Part shown: positions 1 through 10,482 of the stretch, piece after piece
Layout: the number at the start of each line of letters is the position of its first letter
Position numbering within the stretch: the first letter of the stretch is position 1
Source of the DNA: Mesaphorura yosii
Taxonomy: Eukaryota; Arthropoda; Collembola; Poduromorpha; Tullbergiidae
Direction of reading: 5' to 3'
Assembly: GCA_009869945.1 (NCBI GenBank)
Contig: WIXG01000019.1
Span: 372,001 to 436,000, forward strand
DNA: 64,000 nt
Translations under genes and position numbers: made by a program
The notes under the pieces: generated by a model
Databases searched by the model: none
Seen by the model: the letters and a program-made list of their open reading frames with translations, nothing else
What the model was told of the DNA's origin: nothing

Positions 1-3000
1 AAGGAACAAGCGTAAGGCCGTAACGAAATCTTTCTCCTTGAAGTCCATCTTATCAACATACGCGTACATGATCTGGTGACAAAACACAATTTAGAACATT
101 TTCCGTTTTGCTAATCGCATGGAATAATGAAATTTTTAACCAACCTGTTTGTTATACACATCGGGATCGCCAAGAAAATCTCCCAAGACTGTCTTATCCA
201 GCCTTTCGTCAGTAAGAAAGAAGTATGCCACGTCTTCCGACGATTCTCCAAGCAGTTTGTGTTCCTGAAGAAAGCTGATGCCGCGCTTGGGTTTACGATT
301 GAATCTGAAAGTGGCCAAAAATAAATTGAATGCGTTAGATTTACAAATAGTGGGCTAAAAGCCAACTTACAAATAGATGCCCTGTTCCCAAATGTCTTTC
401 TTCTGCTTCATGACCTCAAATTGCTCCGGATCGTCCTTCACTGTCTCAGCCTCATCTTCACGATTCTTGTCAGATCCTAAATTTGACTGACTGTGTGGGT
501 TCACATAAAGCGATTGACTCCATTCGACCATGCACTGCAAAATTGCGACGAGTCCCTCAATCCCCTTGATTCTCATGGCCTTTTCTTGAACCGCAGTGCT
601 TCCAGTGAGGTCAATCCCTTGTCTTCCCTGCGCTGTCTTGCTCAAGTCGTTCACAAGTCTTTCGAAAATGTTTGCCCCGGCGAGGTCACAGTCGTAATTG
701 ACGTATAAGTCGACCACACATTGAGCATTCCCACAAATTCGGGTGAGTGCCTGAACAGCAAGCCACTTGTGCTCAAAAGAGGAGCCTGGCGACTCGACGA
801 GGGGCAGGAGGATGTCTTTGAAGAATACCTAATTTTCAAAACAAGGCTTAATGCACTATTAACTGCTTCAGTCAACCTAAAGAGCATTACCTCGACTTGC
901 ATCTTCAGGTGGGCCTTGAAATTGGCGAGTAAGGCCAAAAATATTGCTAAGGACAGTTGAAAAATCTCGGGTACCAGCGAAACTCCATTCTTACTGAGCG
1001 CAACGCACAAGTATTGGCGGATGGCGGTGATGAAAATTGGGTTTGTCTTGAAAACATCGCCCGCATTTTGTATAATGGACAGGAGGAGTTGAAGGCTCAA
1101 GACTTTTGATCGGAGCTCGTGTGACCTAGAGAAGAAAAAGGATCGGTGATACTATTGCAAAAGAACTCAGGTATTTTGACATTGTGTTTGCACTCACTTC
1201 GTGTCAGGAATTCCATCAGGGAGTGGCTTCATGGACAGTTTGCATAGAGCTCGGAACACAAGGAATGCGTCCTTCTGGAGAACGTGGACGAAGTGTGCGT
1301 TGGTTGCCTCGTTATCAGGAATCACCTCCATGCTTTCCTATAGATTAAGAAAAGTACAGTCCAGCTTAAGTCAAGTACTCAGGTAAATCAATACAAAATT
1401 TAAAAATTAAACAGCACACGGAACTTGCTGCCTCTCAGTTTGCTTATAAGGTATGACATAACTTTCAGACATGAACCGAACAATGAAACGATTTAAATAG
1501 CAATCAGTAAATTAATTTAATCCTTAACGTCCATCATGACGTGAAATTACTTTTCAAGCGCAGCGCAGTTCGAACAAAAACATTTGATTTAACGCCAGAA
1601 AACGTATGGTAGAAAGTTCGATTGTGGCCTCACCTGTGAAGGCACTCTGGTCATTGTGGGGGTGGAAGGATACGAAGAAGGGCGATTGATCGAACTATTT
1701 TGATCATCCAGTTGTGAAGGCGTTGGAGACTCTGTTGGTTCATCGGCACGAGGTTCTGTAAGTTAACAAATGACGACGACGTGATCTAATAACATCGAAG
1801 ATCGAAAACGAAACGCGCTGAATTGAACACTCTTTTGCACTTACCAGGACTGGCGGAATGTTTACTACCAACAGATTTAGTTGGAGAGGAACTTTGTATC
1901 ACAACTTCCGGAATTTGCTTATTTTCAAGTGGAAGTTTATCGCCTGTTGCTTCGCGTGTGCCATCATTTGGCTTATTCTCTCTCACGGCTTCTTCATTTT
2001 CCTGGTCTTGGATCACGTCACCGTGCCCATTCAGAAATGGATTTCCAGGGCTTTCAGTTCTCTGCTCCGTTGCTGTTTCCCCAGCTCCATCTCCTTGAAC
2101 CGAATGATCAGATTCAGCAGAGCGCTGCTGCAGTGGCTGAACTTCATTCGGCACTGCATTTGTTTCGCCGTTTGGCGAGTTCCGGTACTCTTGCTGATTT
2201 TGGTCACCACCGCCCTCCTTCGAAGTCTCTGATTCAACCTTTTCTTGATCAGTTTCTTTATCAGCAGGTTCTTCATTATCTTCAAGACCGGAGTCTCCAT
2301 TCTCTTGTATCACGTCCTTATGGTTGAGATTTGTACTGTCGTATATGGAATTAGCACTTTCACTGACAGTTTCACACTCCACTGAAGGCCCGCGCTCAGA
2401 CTCGTGGTTTTCTGGAGCAGCATCTTCAATGACATTGACAGAAAGCTCAACCTGCTGCTCTGCACTGCGGTTGACGACTGAGGACTCATTTCCATTGGAA
2501 TGTTCTAGCGCTGGTGCCTTTTCTGCCTCGTTGGAATTCACGTCCTTCTGTACGTCGTTAGAAAGATCATTTTCACTTGCCGAGCGACTGACAGCCACTA
2601 AATTCTGGTTTTCCATCCGGGAGAAGATTACATTGAGCATCTGTGTCAAGGTCGCCCTCGCAGTGGTTTGATTAATTAAATTCTTGCTAGCTAAATATAT
2701 ATTATAGCAGGTCCGCACGGTTAAGAGGATCGTTCCTTCGTGGACTTCGACGGTTTGTGAAGTTACAACAGTCAGCAGCGCCTGAAAGCGGCAGGGAAAT
2801 GATAGAAATCAATACCATCAAGTAGGCAGCAGTTTAGTTAGTTTGAGCAGCCTTACTTTTATAATTTGCAACTGAACACCTTCATCAGTGCTTGGACCAA
2901 CAAAGCACCCACAGATTGTCTCGACTATTCGATCGATTAACTTTTTGGTAGGAGCAGTAGAATCTGGAGAGTTTCCGGTTAAGTGTCCATAGGCTATCAG

Positions 3001-3461
3001 TTTCTGTTCCAAAATAATATCCAATAAGTCAAAGAACCCGAGAAATTCCAGAACATAATGCCAATTTTTTAGGTTACCTGTAGGCAATCTAGCGAAGCTA
3101 CAACGATTCTAGGTGTTTTGCTCTGGCAGGCCAATTCGAAAGGTACGAAGTACTTTTCTGAATCGATAGGAATGGACTGCTCAGATTTCGGAGACGGTAG
3201 CGCTGCCGATTCATCCAGACTACTCTTAACTTGGTCCCCAGATTCTGTTAAGGATGCTTTGATTTCCTCTGAAATTCAAAGACACCCAAGATTAGGGGGC
3301 TGATGTGAATATTAAATCTAAGAGAACATACCCAATGCCACTTCACAAGCTCGCTTGAGTTGAGCATGGTGAGAGCGTTTGATATCTCTATCAGCAAGAA
3401 TTTTCTCTAGAGCTCGAACCACGAACATTTCTTTCGTATTCTGGACTCCACCACTGACCAT
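1..3461 (-). CDS. ARFGEF1/2 (Sec71): Brefeldin A-inhibited ARF-GEF (BIG1/2, Sec71 type), 5' part, cut by window edge
   Basis: Guanine-nucleotide exchange factor that activates class I ARF GTPases at the trans-Golgi for vesicle budding. Exons read on the minus strand: 3461-3332, 3270-3078, 3003-2857, 2781-1845, 1755-1634, 1337-1198, 1125-891, 828-371, 304-145 and 72-1. Together they give about 864 residues before the edge. The N-terminus carries the DCB region (RALEKILAD, then [12 protein letters not shown] and [15 protein letters not shown]). The HUS region follows, with its hallmark VNYDCDL and [12 protein letters not shown]. The Sec7 domain begins in exon 9 (FNRKPKRGI) and runs off the window, so the catalytic glutamate is not visible. 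Exon 4 holds an unusually long acidic, Ser/Glu/Asn-rich insert of about 250 residues after [12 protein letters not shown]. An insert of similar character is known in animal BIG proteins. The start was chosen because [13 protein letters not shown] fits the family N-terminus. Confidence 0.95.
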
Positions 3462-4518
3462 GTCTTCACGTCAAACTAATTACACCATCGAATTCAACTC
3501 GGGGGTCTGAAGGTAAATGTAGCTGACTGCTGGCATGACTGGATTCACTCCTGATGTTGTTTTCGACGCGGCCCTGCACCACGATTCAGGATTTAGCAGG
3601 TCGGCCACTTACAATTCCGTCAAACACAATTCAAACGACGGAAATCAATCAATCAATGCGATCAACAACAGTGAGCATTTGAATGATGATCATCAAAATA
3701 AACAACTGCCTTGTGAACTGTCAATATTCTGGTGTTCTCGGATTCTTACCACATTATTCAAGTGAAATCACAAAGTTAACAGAGATTGGCATCAAAATCC
3801 GTAGTGGAAACTTTCCTTATGTTGATAATCTACAAAACTGTCGAGCTAAGCCAAAGTTAGCACACTGCACTGACTAAATGACAGGGAAACGTGCTAAAAC
3901 ATGTACTCAAATACTGTATCTCTAACTTACTTGTACTTGCATAGCACAGGTAAAAGTTGACGATGACTCTGATTGAATTCGTAACACTCTTCTGGCTAGG
4001 CCCGTCACTCCTTTGGATGTATGTAAAACGCTTAACTCAGCTGCTGCTTGCTGGTCAGTTCGCTGCGGATGTGGATTCAGGCGAATTGTAATTTCATCAA
4101 GCACAAAATAAATCGCAATATTGTGGCAAAAAGCAAAATCTATCTAGCTGTCTCCATGCACTTGAGCTCTGTACAGGTCTACGATAGAATGGACAGCGAC
4201 AACACGGCTCAGTTGAAATTGAACACATGATTCGATTTCATCTTGTGGGTTAGCAAAGTTGTAAACACGAGCTGACGGCCTGCGTTGGTTTTGTTGGAGA
4301 GATCCAACTTGGTGCCTCGTGTTATGAATGAAACTGAAATTCCAAATCACGTAACGCAACGAGAATGTGAGTTCAAACTTCAAAGGTTAACTTCAATAAG
4401 TATTTAGCACAGCAACAGAATTCGAGCATTCGAGCACTTCAGTTGGGTTCTTGTGAAGCAGATCTGCATATCCAATGTTCAGTGCTCACGTTGACCGTCC
4501 CGAATAAGTAAAAGTAAA
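3462..4518. other. Intergenic spacer between divergent BIG and DHRS4 genes
   Basis: About 1.06 kb between two start codons that point away from each other, so both promoters must lie here unless distant 5' UTR exons exist. It is AT-rich with only short open frames. I see no conserved coding frame, RNA gene or repeat. Confidence 0.6.
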
Positions 4519-5654
4519 ATGCTCGCCGGAGTTGCGAAAAAGAATGGTTCACTGATTCCACAGCTGCACCGAGCCATATCCGGTGCCCCTGTGAGTGGAA
4601 GTGGAAAGTTGAGTGGGAAGGTCGGAGTGGTCACCGCGTCCTCGGACGGGTAATGTCTCTAAAGTTTGAAAGAGTCACTGTGAGATTGAGCATCTGAAGC
4701 CCCAAGTCACAATAATAAATTGATCTGTAGAATTGGATTTGCAATTGCGAAACGGCTCGCAGAGAATGGTGCGAAGGTGATGATAAGCTCTCGACGGAGC
4801 AAAAATGTGGACGAAGCTCTTCAGAGACTGTACTCTGCTGGAATTCCAAAGGACCAAGTTAAAGGAATTGTTTGCCATGTTGGAAACAAGGCGGACAGAA
4901 CAGAATTGTTGGAAAAAGCAGCGTCGGAGTTTGGTGGTATTGACATCCTCGTTTCAAATGCCGCTGCGAACCCGGCTTTCGGACCAGCTTTAGACGTAGG
5001 TTTGTTAAGCGAATCCACTGGTAGTGGACCAAATGATGTATGGACTCATCCAGTTCACTGATTAATTTCAGTGTTCAGAGACGATTTGGGACAAAATATT
5101 CGAGATTAATGTGAAGTCGGCATTTTTACTGTCTCAAGAAGTCCATCCGTACCTGCTCAAGAGAAACGGTGGCTCGATCACTTTCATATCGTCAATCGCA
5201 GGCTTTCAGCCCTTTCAAGTTCTTGGCCCATACTCGGTACGTTCAACTCAAATGTCTAATTATCAGCATTTTGATCTTAAATTATGATTTTGTATGGACA
5301 GGTGAGCAAAACGGCTCTGCTTGGCTTGACGAAAGTTTTGGCGCAGCAGCTGGGCCCTGAAAATATCCGTGTAAATTGTGTGTGTCCCGGAATAATTCAG
5401 ACGAAGTTCAGCCAAATGGTGAGCAATGCATCAAATGCTTGCATCGAACTCTTGTACAGTCCCATAATTCGCTTTGATTTCAGTTAACTGACACGCCAGA
5501 AATCGCGGAGAAGGCCCTGGAGACAATTCCATTAGGCCGGTTCGGGAAACCGGAGGAGATTGGCAGCCTCGTTTCGTTCTTATCGTCAAGTGATGCGTCG
5601 TACATCACAGGAGAGAATTTTGTTGCTGCAGGAGGACAACCTTCGCGATTATAG
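4519..5654 (+). CDS. DHRS4: DHRS4-like NADP-dependent short-chain dehydrogenase/reductase, peroxisomal
   Basis: Carbonyl/retinal reductase of the SDR superfamily, predicted to act in peroxisomes. Exons 4519-4649, 4731-4995, 5072-5236, 5302-5418 and 5484-5654 give 282 residues. Visible motifs are the cofactor-binding TASSDGIG (residues 39-46), NAA near 120, and the catalytic set N145, S173, Y186 and K190 (YSVSK). The motifs SSIAGF, ISSRR and DASYITGE are typical of DHRS4. The protein ends in SRL, a type 1 peroxisomal targeting signal like that of vertebrate DHRS4. Residues 1-30 before the fold could be a weak N-terminal extension. Introns are 65-81 nt. A polyadenylation signal follows at about 5802. 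The gene is convergent with TP53RK and has a broken partial copy just downstream. Confidence 0.93.
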
Positions 5655-5801
5655 TAACTCCGTGTGATTACACATCAATTCAACGCAACTTTCGCAATTC
5701 AGCTTGCCCTTGGCATCTTAAATTCTTAAATCAGAATCAGAGCAATATGCCTGTAATATTTTTGATCCATGACACTAATAATAATAGTAATAATTTGCCG
5801 A

Positions 5802-5807
5802 AATAAA
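5802..5807 (+). terminator. AATAAA polyadenylation signal of the DHRS4 gene
   Basis: Canonical hexamer about 150 nt after the DHRS4 stop, embedded in an AATA-repeat stretch (aaataaataaataaa). Confidence 0.5.
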
Positions 5808-5954
5808 TAAATAAATGGAACTGGGGATCCTGAAAAGGCGACCAATTCGGTGCTGTGCTGCTGAATGAACTCACGAAGGCAGGCGCTGAGGTTGTGAAAT
5901 CCAAATTTTCGACAGGGGTAAAAGATACCGGGCGGAATAAATGATCCGTCTTTC

Positions 5955-6054
5955 ATCCCGATGGGTCGGTACGGGACTCCTGACGAAATTGCTGAGTTCG
6001 TACATTACAGGAGAAAACATTGTGGTCGCTGGTGGAGTTACAACACGATTATAA
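5955..6054 (+). pseudogene. Decayed 3' end of a second DHRS4-like gene
   Basis: Two pieces of coding homology to the neighbouring DHRS4 last exon. The first reads IPMGRYGTPDEIAE, against IPLGRFGKPEEIGS in the intact gene. The second, in a different frame, reads SYITGENIVVAGG and ends in a TTRL-stop. Between them about 14 codons matching the intact gene's LVSFLSSSDA region are missing and the frame shifts. No intact upstream exons are visible, although 5867-5935 has an open stretch with the short SDR-like string AGAEVV. A polyadenylation-like AATAAA lies about 40 nt past the terminal TAA. I infer a tandem duplication that has decayed. The retained C-terminus ends in TRL rather than SRL. Confidence 0.8.
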
Positions 6055-6125
6055 AGATTTAATTCAAAATTAAATTAACACAGGGCACTGGCAATAAACG
6101 AATCTCAAAATTAGCGAGAAGCGAA

Positions 6126-6981
6126 TTAGCCAACCATCGTCCTCTTTCTACCTCTTAACCTAATTTCGTCCAACTTAACCAAAACTTCGTGCCCATCCTT
6201 CGTATTGGCCGATTTGTACGATTCCAGAATAGTGTCGAAGAACCATGGAATATTTGAGTACGTGCTCTTCAAAGCTCGTTCCAGGACGTACAAGTCGACG
6301 CCTTTGTCTTCGGCGGAGTTGTCGAAATGGCTGAGCCCAAAGTCTATCAGTGTAAGTGGCGGAGCCAGTGAGGGTTCGCTCGTGCTATCGATCAAGATAT
6401 TAGACGTGGTCAGGTCGCCATGAATTATACCGGCCACATGCATTTTGCCGACTGTGCTCCCGATTTCTTGGCCCAACGCAGTTAGCACAGGCGCTGGTTG
6501 AGAATTTGAAGCAGCGTCACTTCCCTGTAGTAAGTCACATTAACTAAACTCGTAACTCACTTTAAGATCCTTAAACGGGGGGCGATGAAGATTTTCTCAC
6601 CGTCAAAATGCGACCGATAAACACGTTGACCGTTTCCACATTGTCGATCTTTTCCAAGTAAATACTGTTTGCAGAATCATCGACGAAGTAGATCGTTGGT
6701 GTTCGGATTCCTTAAATTCAGACGTGCAAATTCAAGTTACAACTGAAGTGGACAATCACAAACAAACTCTGATTCGAGACCAATGAACATATGAACAGCC
6801 TACCTATGTTTTTGCACTTGATTAGTCCCTTCAGCTCCGCACGCATTCGTTCTTTGGTCAGGCGCTTATCGAGGTCCGGATGCCGGTATTTCTTACTGAA
6901 CCGCTCCTTAACGATGACTGGCCGATCGTGAAATGTGCCCTCGTAAAGCTTCGCCTCCGCGCCCTGTTTCAACAGCTTCAT
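6126..6981 (-). CDS. TP53RK: TP53-regulating kinase / Bud32-type atypical kinase (KEOPS complex)
   Basis: Small atypical Ser/Thr kinase/ATPase of the KEOPS/EKC complex, required for N6-threonylcarbamoyladenosine at position 37 of ANN-decoding tRNAs. Exons 6981-6804, 6710-6601 and 6524-6126 give 228 residues. Visible features are an N-lobe start KQGAEAKLYEG in place of a classical glycine loop, the lysine in VIVKERFSKKYRHP, the catalytic-loop signature IHGDLTTSNIL, the metal-binding LIDFGLS, and the conserved basic C-terminus RLRGRKRTMVG. The length and all motifs match Bud32/PRPK, so the gene appears intact. The ATG at 6981 was chosen because the frame opens only with a GTG two codons earlier. 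It is convergent with DHRS4. Confidence 0.95.
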
Positions 6982-7758
6982 AATCACTGATTGTTCATTT
7001 GTTCAATTTAATCCTGGAGTGGCTCAACTTTCAGAATCAACTAATATCTAGAAGTTCAGACTTGATGTCACGTGCAAGTTTGAAACATTTTGATGGCATG
7101 AAAATCCCGGAAAAAATCGTCTCATCTCTTACATTTGAGCAAAGAGACGCGACGCAAAGCGACGATCCCAGAACTCCTGTAACTAATTACGACCTTTTTA
7201 GTAGTAACCTTTGCCTTTAGTTGCGTGTGATTCGATTTTGATATCTCAGGTTCCTAATTGATAAAATCTGCACGTACAATTTCATAACGTCCAAGCTCAC
7301 CGTTACAAAGCTGCCCTCCGTTGGGATAACTATGAATTGAATGAGCCATTACGAGTATGAGTCTTTTCTTTTCGAAAATCTTCCGGCGTCCGTTCCAGTG
7401 CATAGAATCTATTTTTAACTTTAACTTTGTGCGTCATGCCATAGTGGACGAGATGAATAAACTGCTGCTGATTTACTTGTTGCTGTTGACTGCTTGCTGT
7501 ACTGCTATCGCGTCGTTTTGTTGTCATCTGTCAGACTGGCGGTCGAAAGCATTCACCTGATTTTACGATTGAATATCTGACTTATTTCTTCGGAAGTGAC
7601 AAGCAATCAGGGGTTCGGCAATCAGTTCTCTTTGGCGAAACCAGCTGATTTGACGTTGGCATACAATCAATAGTTTCGATTTTTAGCATAATTTGGAGGG
7701 TTGAGGACACGGACACGGGCAGTGAAAGCTGATAGTGGTCCGAACTCCGAAGTCGACG
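6982..7758. other. Spacer with two short open frames of doubtful status
   Basis: Promoter region for TP53RK (minus) and for the coiled-coil gene (plus, from 7759). It contains a 65-codon minus frame listed separately. On the plus strand a frame from an ATG at about 7065 to 7220 has no recognisable similarity. Confidence 0.5.
7330..7527 (-). CDS. Possible small protein, 65 residues, unknown
   Basis: ATG-initiated frame with a glutamine run (SSQQQQVNQQQ) followed by a denser, charged segment (HKVKVKNRFYALERTPEDF) that looks more protein-like than typical shadow frames. It lies head-to-head with the coiled-coil gene, with start codons about 230 nt apart. It may be a free-standing small protein, the first exon of a gene (a weak donor lies near 7350), or chance. 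I do not recognise a family. Confidence 0.25.
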   Translation of the reverse strand: MTTKRRDSSTASSQQQQVNQQQFIHLVHYGMTHKVKVKNRFYALERTPEDFRKEKTHTRNGSFNS

Positions 7759-8625
7759 ATGGAAACACCGCAGAGGAATCGGAGATCAGCGCAAGTCAAA
7801 TCAATCTCTGAGACTGATAGTGAATTGGAAGGATTAGCCTATCAGGCAACCCAAGTGGAAGAATTTATCGAACATATTCGCTTAACCAAAGACAAACTAG
7901 CGGAATTACGCAAGGAAGCGCGTCAAGTCAAGAGGGACAAAGAATTCAGGATGGAACAGAAATTGCTTGAAGAGGAGCAAGTGGCCGAACTCGCCATACG
8001 CAAAGTTAAGGAGCTGCAGCGGCGAAAGGATGATCGGGTTGATGAATACGAACCACTGATGGATGCGATTGAGTGCCAAGAAGACGAACTTTCGGAACTG
8101 GAAGACCAATTCTCAACAAATCCAGATTTGCTGCTGAAAAAGGCAGGTGTGTATTTGACTGATTTTCTCCAGGAGTCCCAGGGAGAGGAGCAGGACGTTT
8201 CAAATAGCGACTGGTGCAGTTTAGGCTGCGTCGATTCTGTGTCTGCAGGTAATTAAACTTGATCATTAAACTTGACAGGGTTATTATGTTGTAGCTTTCA
8301 AGAGCCGTCATTAATTGGCAGATTTTGTTCGGAGAGATACAGCTAAAAGAGTGAACGAAGTCGGAAACTCCGTGGCGGTGTTTGGTCAACGAACATTAGC
8401 TTTACAATCAGCATATAAGTATCTCTGTTTTGCGGTTGTAACAGGACCGGATGGCGCTGACAACCGAATAAAACTTACCGGTGAGCCACGATTTCATCAT
8501 ATTTGCGCCAAAGTGCTAATAAAGTTTTATAGTTTTACGAATTTTGGATTTCTTCAGGACAAGGAGAAACTTTGGCTAAAGCCATAGAAGACATTCGTGA
8601 TCGACTGCGACAATTTACAACGTAA
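7759..8625 (+). CDS. Unknown coiled-coil protein, 238 residues
   Basis: Exons 7759-8248, 8322-8480 and 8558-8625; splice phases agree. Residues 1-30 are basic and Ser/Thr/Arg-rich. Residues about 30-130 form a long Glu/Lys/Arg-rich coiled coil (KDKLAELRKEARQVKRDKE and following). The C-terminal 75 residues look globular (KYLCFAVVTGPDG, then RIKLTGQGETLAKAI) and end FTT-stop. The layout of basic tail, coiled coil and small C-terminal domain resembles scaffold or kinetochore-type proteins, but I do not recognise a family and assign no function. A 26-nt GT...AG stretch around 8144 is too short to be an intron and was kept as coding. Directly after the stop, another frame encodes a short acidic tail (VKEAVEEADDEDE), so a frameshift or alternative splice at the 3' end is possible. 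The ATG at 7759 was preferred because the frame upstream has only a GTG. Confidence 0.7.
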
Positions 8626-10482
8626 AAGAAGCCGTCGAGGAAGCTGATGATGAAGATGAGTGAAAATTAGCAAGTTCCATAAAGATTTAGACATTTTTTT
8701 CTGTTAATATAGCGTTTGACCAAATTATAAGCTATTATAAGCACTGAATTCATAATTTCGATCTCTCATCCATAATTTATTGCTTCTCGCGATGTCAAAG
8801 TCGAAAAGCGCATGTAGATCATCATCGAAGTTTCGAACTAATGACTAACGACTCTCATAACCATAAAAACGAAGCGAGCTGCCAAAAGCCACGCCGTGCC
8901 ACGTCATGCCAAAATGTGTAGATATATTCTAATTTGTTGCTCAGCATGACATTTTTTCCCGCTGCCCTTTCATCACGTCGCATCGCATTCGCAACACGAG
9001 CTAAATGCTAAATCTGCGTTCAACTGTGACCAAGGTTAGGCCACTTTGTGGCATTTAATGATTTAATAACAATGGCCATGGGGCATGGCTCCTGAAAGCG
9101 AGCGTAAGCGTGTACGTGGAAGCTTTCCTACTACTAAATACTAGCATTCCCATTAATACAACAGTCATTATGTCAAATTATGGGTATTCTGCCTGCGATC
9201 ATGTTATCTATTTGATGTACGATGGCAAGGCAGAAGAGGCAGAGCGTAAATGGTAAAATGATGACTGTGCTTTGCCAATTTGTTGCTGTGCTACCTGGCA
9301 GTCTCCTCTTCGTATCATCGATTTTGACTTTGAGAACTCAGCAGCAGCAAAAGAAGAGAAAGGTGAAAGTTGACTTGACAAGCTGAAAGCTCAGTCAGAA
9401 CCATCAAAGCTCATTCTCGTTGTCGTTAGCTTCGATCTTCTTAATGATGGGTTTCTTGTACTGGCATGGCTCCCTGGCTTGGGTTGGCTGCAGGAGCTTT
9501 TCTGCTTCCTTTGCTTTTGTATTTTTCTTGTCATCGACTTGACTTGGCTTGAAACGAGATTTGACCCCATTTCGCCTTTCGCCTCGCTCGCGCTGAACGT
9601 AGAAAAATTGATAATGCGAATGGCGAATTCTCTTTCTCCCTTTTCGCGACTCGATTCGCGAATCGTGGTTCGTGGATCTTGGATCGTGCGCGTGTGCGAT
9701 GGCGTTGACCCATTTTAGACTCGGCTCCGAGTGATCAGACTCTGACCTGCCCCAAATTCCTGTATGTACGTACACATGTTCAGGGCTCAGGGTTTGGTTT
9801 GGGTTCGGGTTCGGCATGGAAAGAAAAGGAAACTTTCGCGAATGCGAAAACGAAAACAAGTGCGATGGCGAATTTCTCCTCTGTTCCCTGCCCTGTAGGA
9901 AATTGCAATGAGAGGAGAATCTTCTCAAGGCTGTATCAATACATAGTAGAGTTGTAGAGTAGAAGCTAGCGTAGTGTATGATTAGAAGGAGTGGACGAGC
10001 ATTGGAGCAAGAGTAGGACAAGGTCGTTGCCGTTCTCCTAAGTACGTACACTCGCCTGTTCTGTTCGCCTGTAGAGTTGTGTTTACAAGATTCGCGTGGC
10101 GTGTATTCGCAATAGCAAAAGATTCGCGCACTGCATCTTCCGTGTTAGACCTCAGTTCAGCTCGAGCATTCGAACGAAAACAATACGCGTACGAGTGCAT
10201 TCTTTCGTGATTGTGTCAGCCGTCAAAGTTTGTCTTGCAATCGCATCTAGCCTCGCGTGCGTTCGAATTCAAGTCACTTTCATTGCGTGATTGTGATTGA
10301 GTCCTCGACCTTCAGTCTTCGGTGAAGATCACCAGATAGTTTTGGATTTTGGTAATTACGTAATTGCGCTCTCATTCTAAGTAACTGCACAATCCTGTGA
10401 GTGAAACTTCCCTGCTGCTGCTGCCGCTCCAGTTCACCGATTCACTGCCAATCCGACATTTTCTCCAGTAATCGTAATTGCA
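8626..10482. other. Intergenic region, no gene seen
   Basis: AT-rich spacer of about 1.86 kb. It probably holds the promoter and 5' UTR of the secreted-protein gene at 10483. Between about 9560 and 10150 there are many variants of ATTCGCGAAT-like words. Open frames here, including one of 215 codons on the minus strand, are compositionally simple and unconvincing. Confidence 0.5.

Noticed and set aside
6999-7220. 73-codon plus frame opposite the TP53RK promoter
   Set aside because: No similarity recognised, no poly(A) signal or splice context; composition is ambiguous.
8144-8172. Possible 26-nt intron (GT...CAG) in the coiled-coil gene
   Set aside because: Far shorter than any other intron here (minimum about 55-60 nt), and the frame reads through it.
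9404-10051. 215-codon open frame on the minus strand
   Set aside because: The translation is compositionally odd (Ser/Arg/Phe-rich, no domain pattern), it lies in a region of repeated CGCGAAT-like words, and no splice or promoter context supports it.
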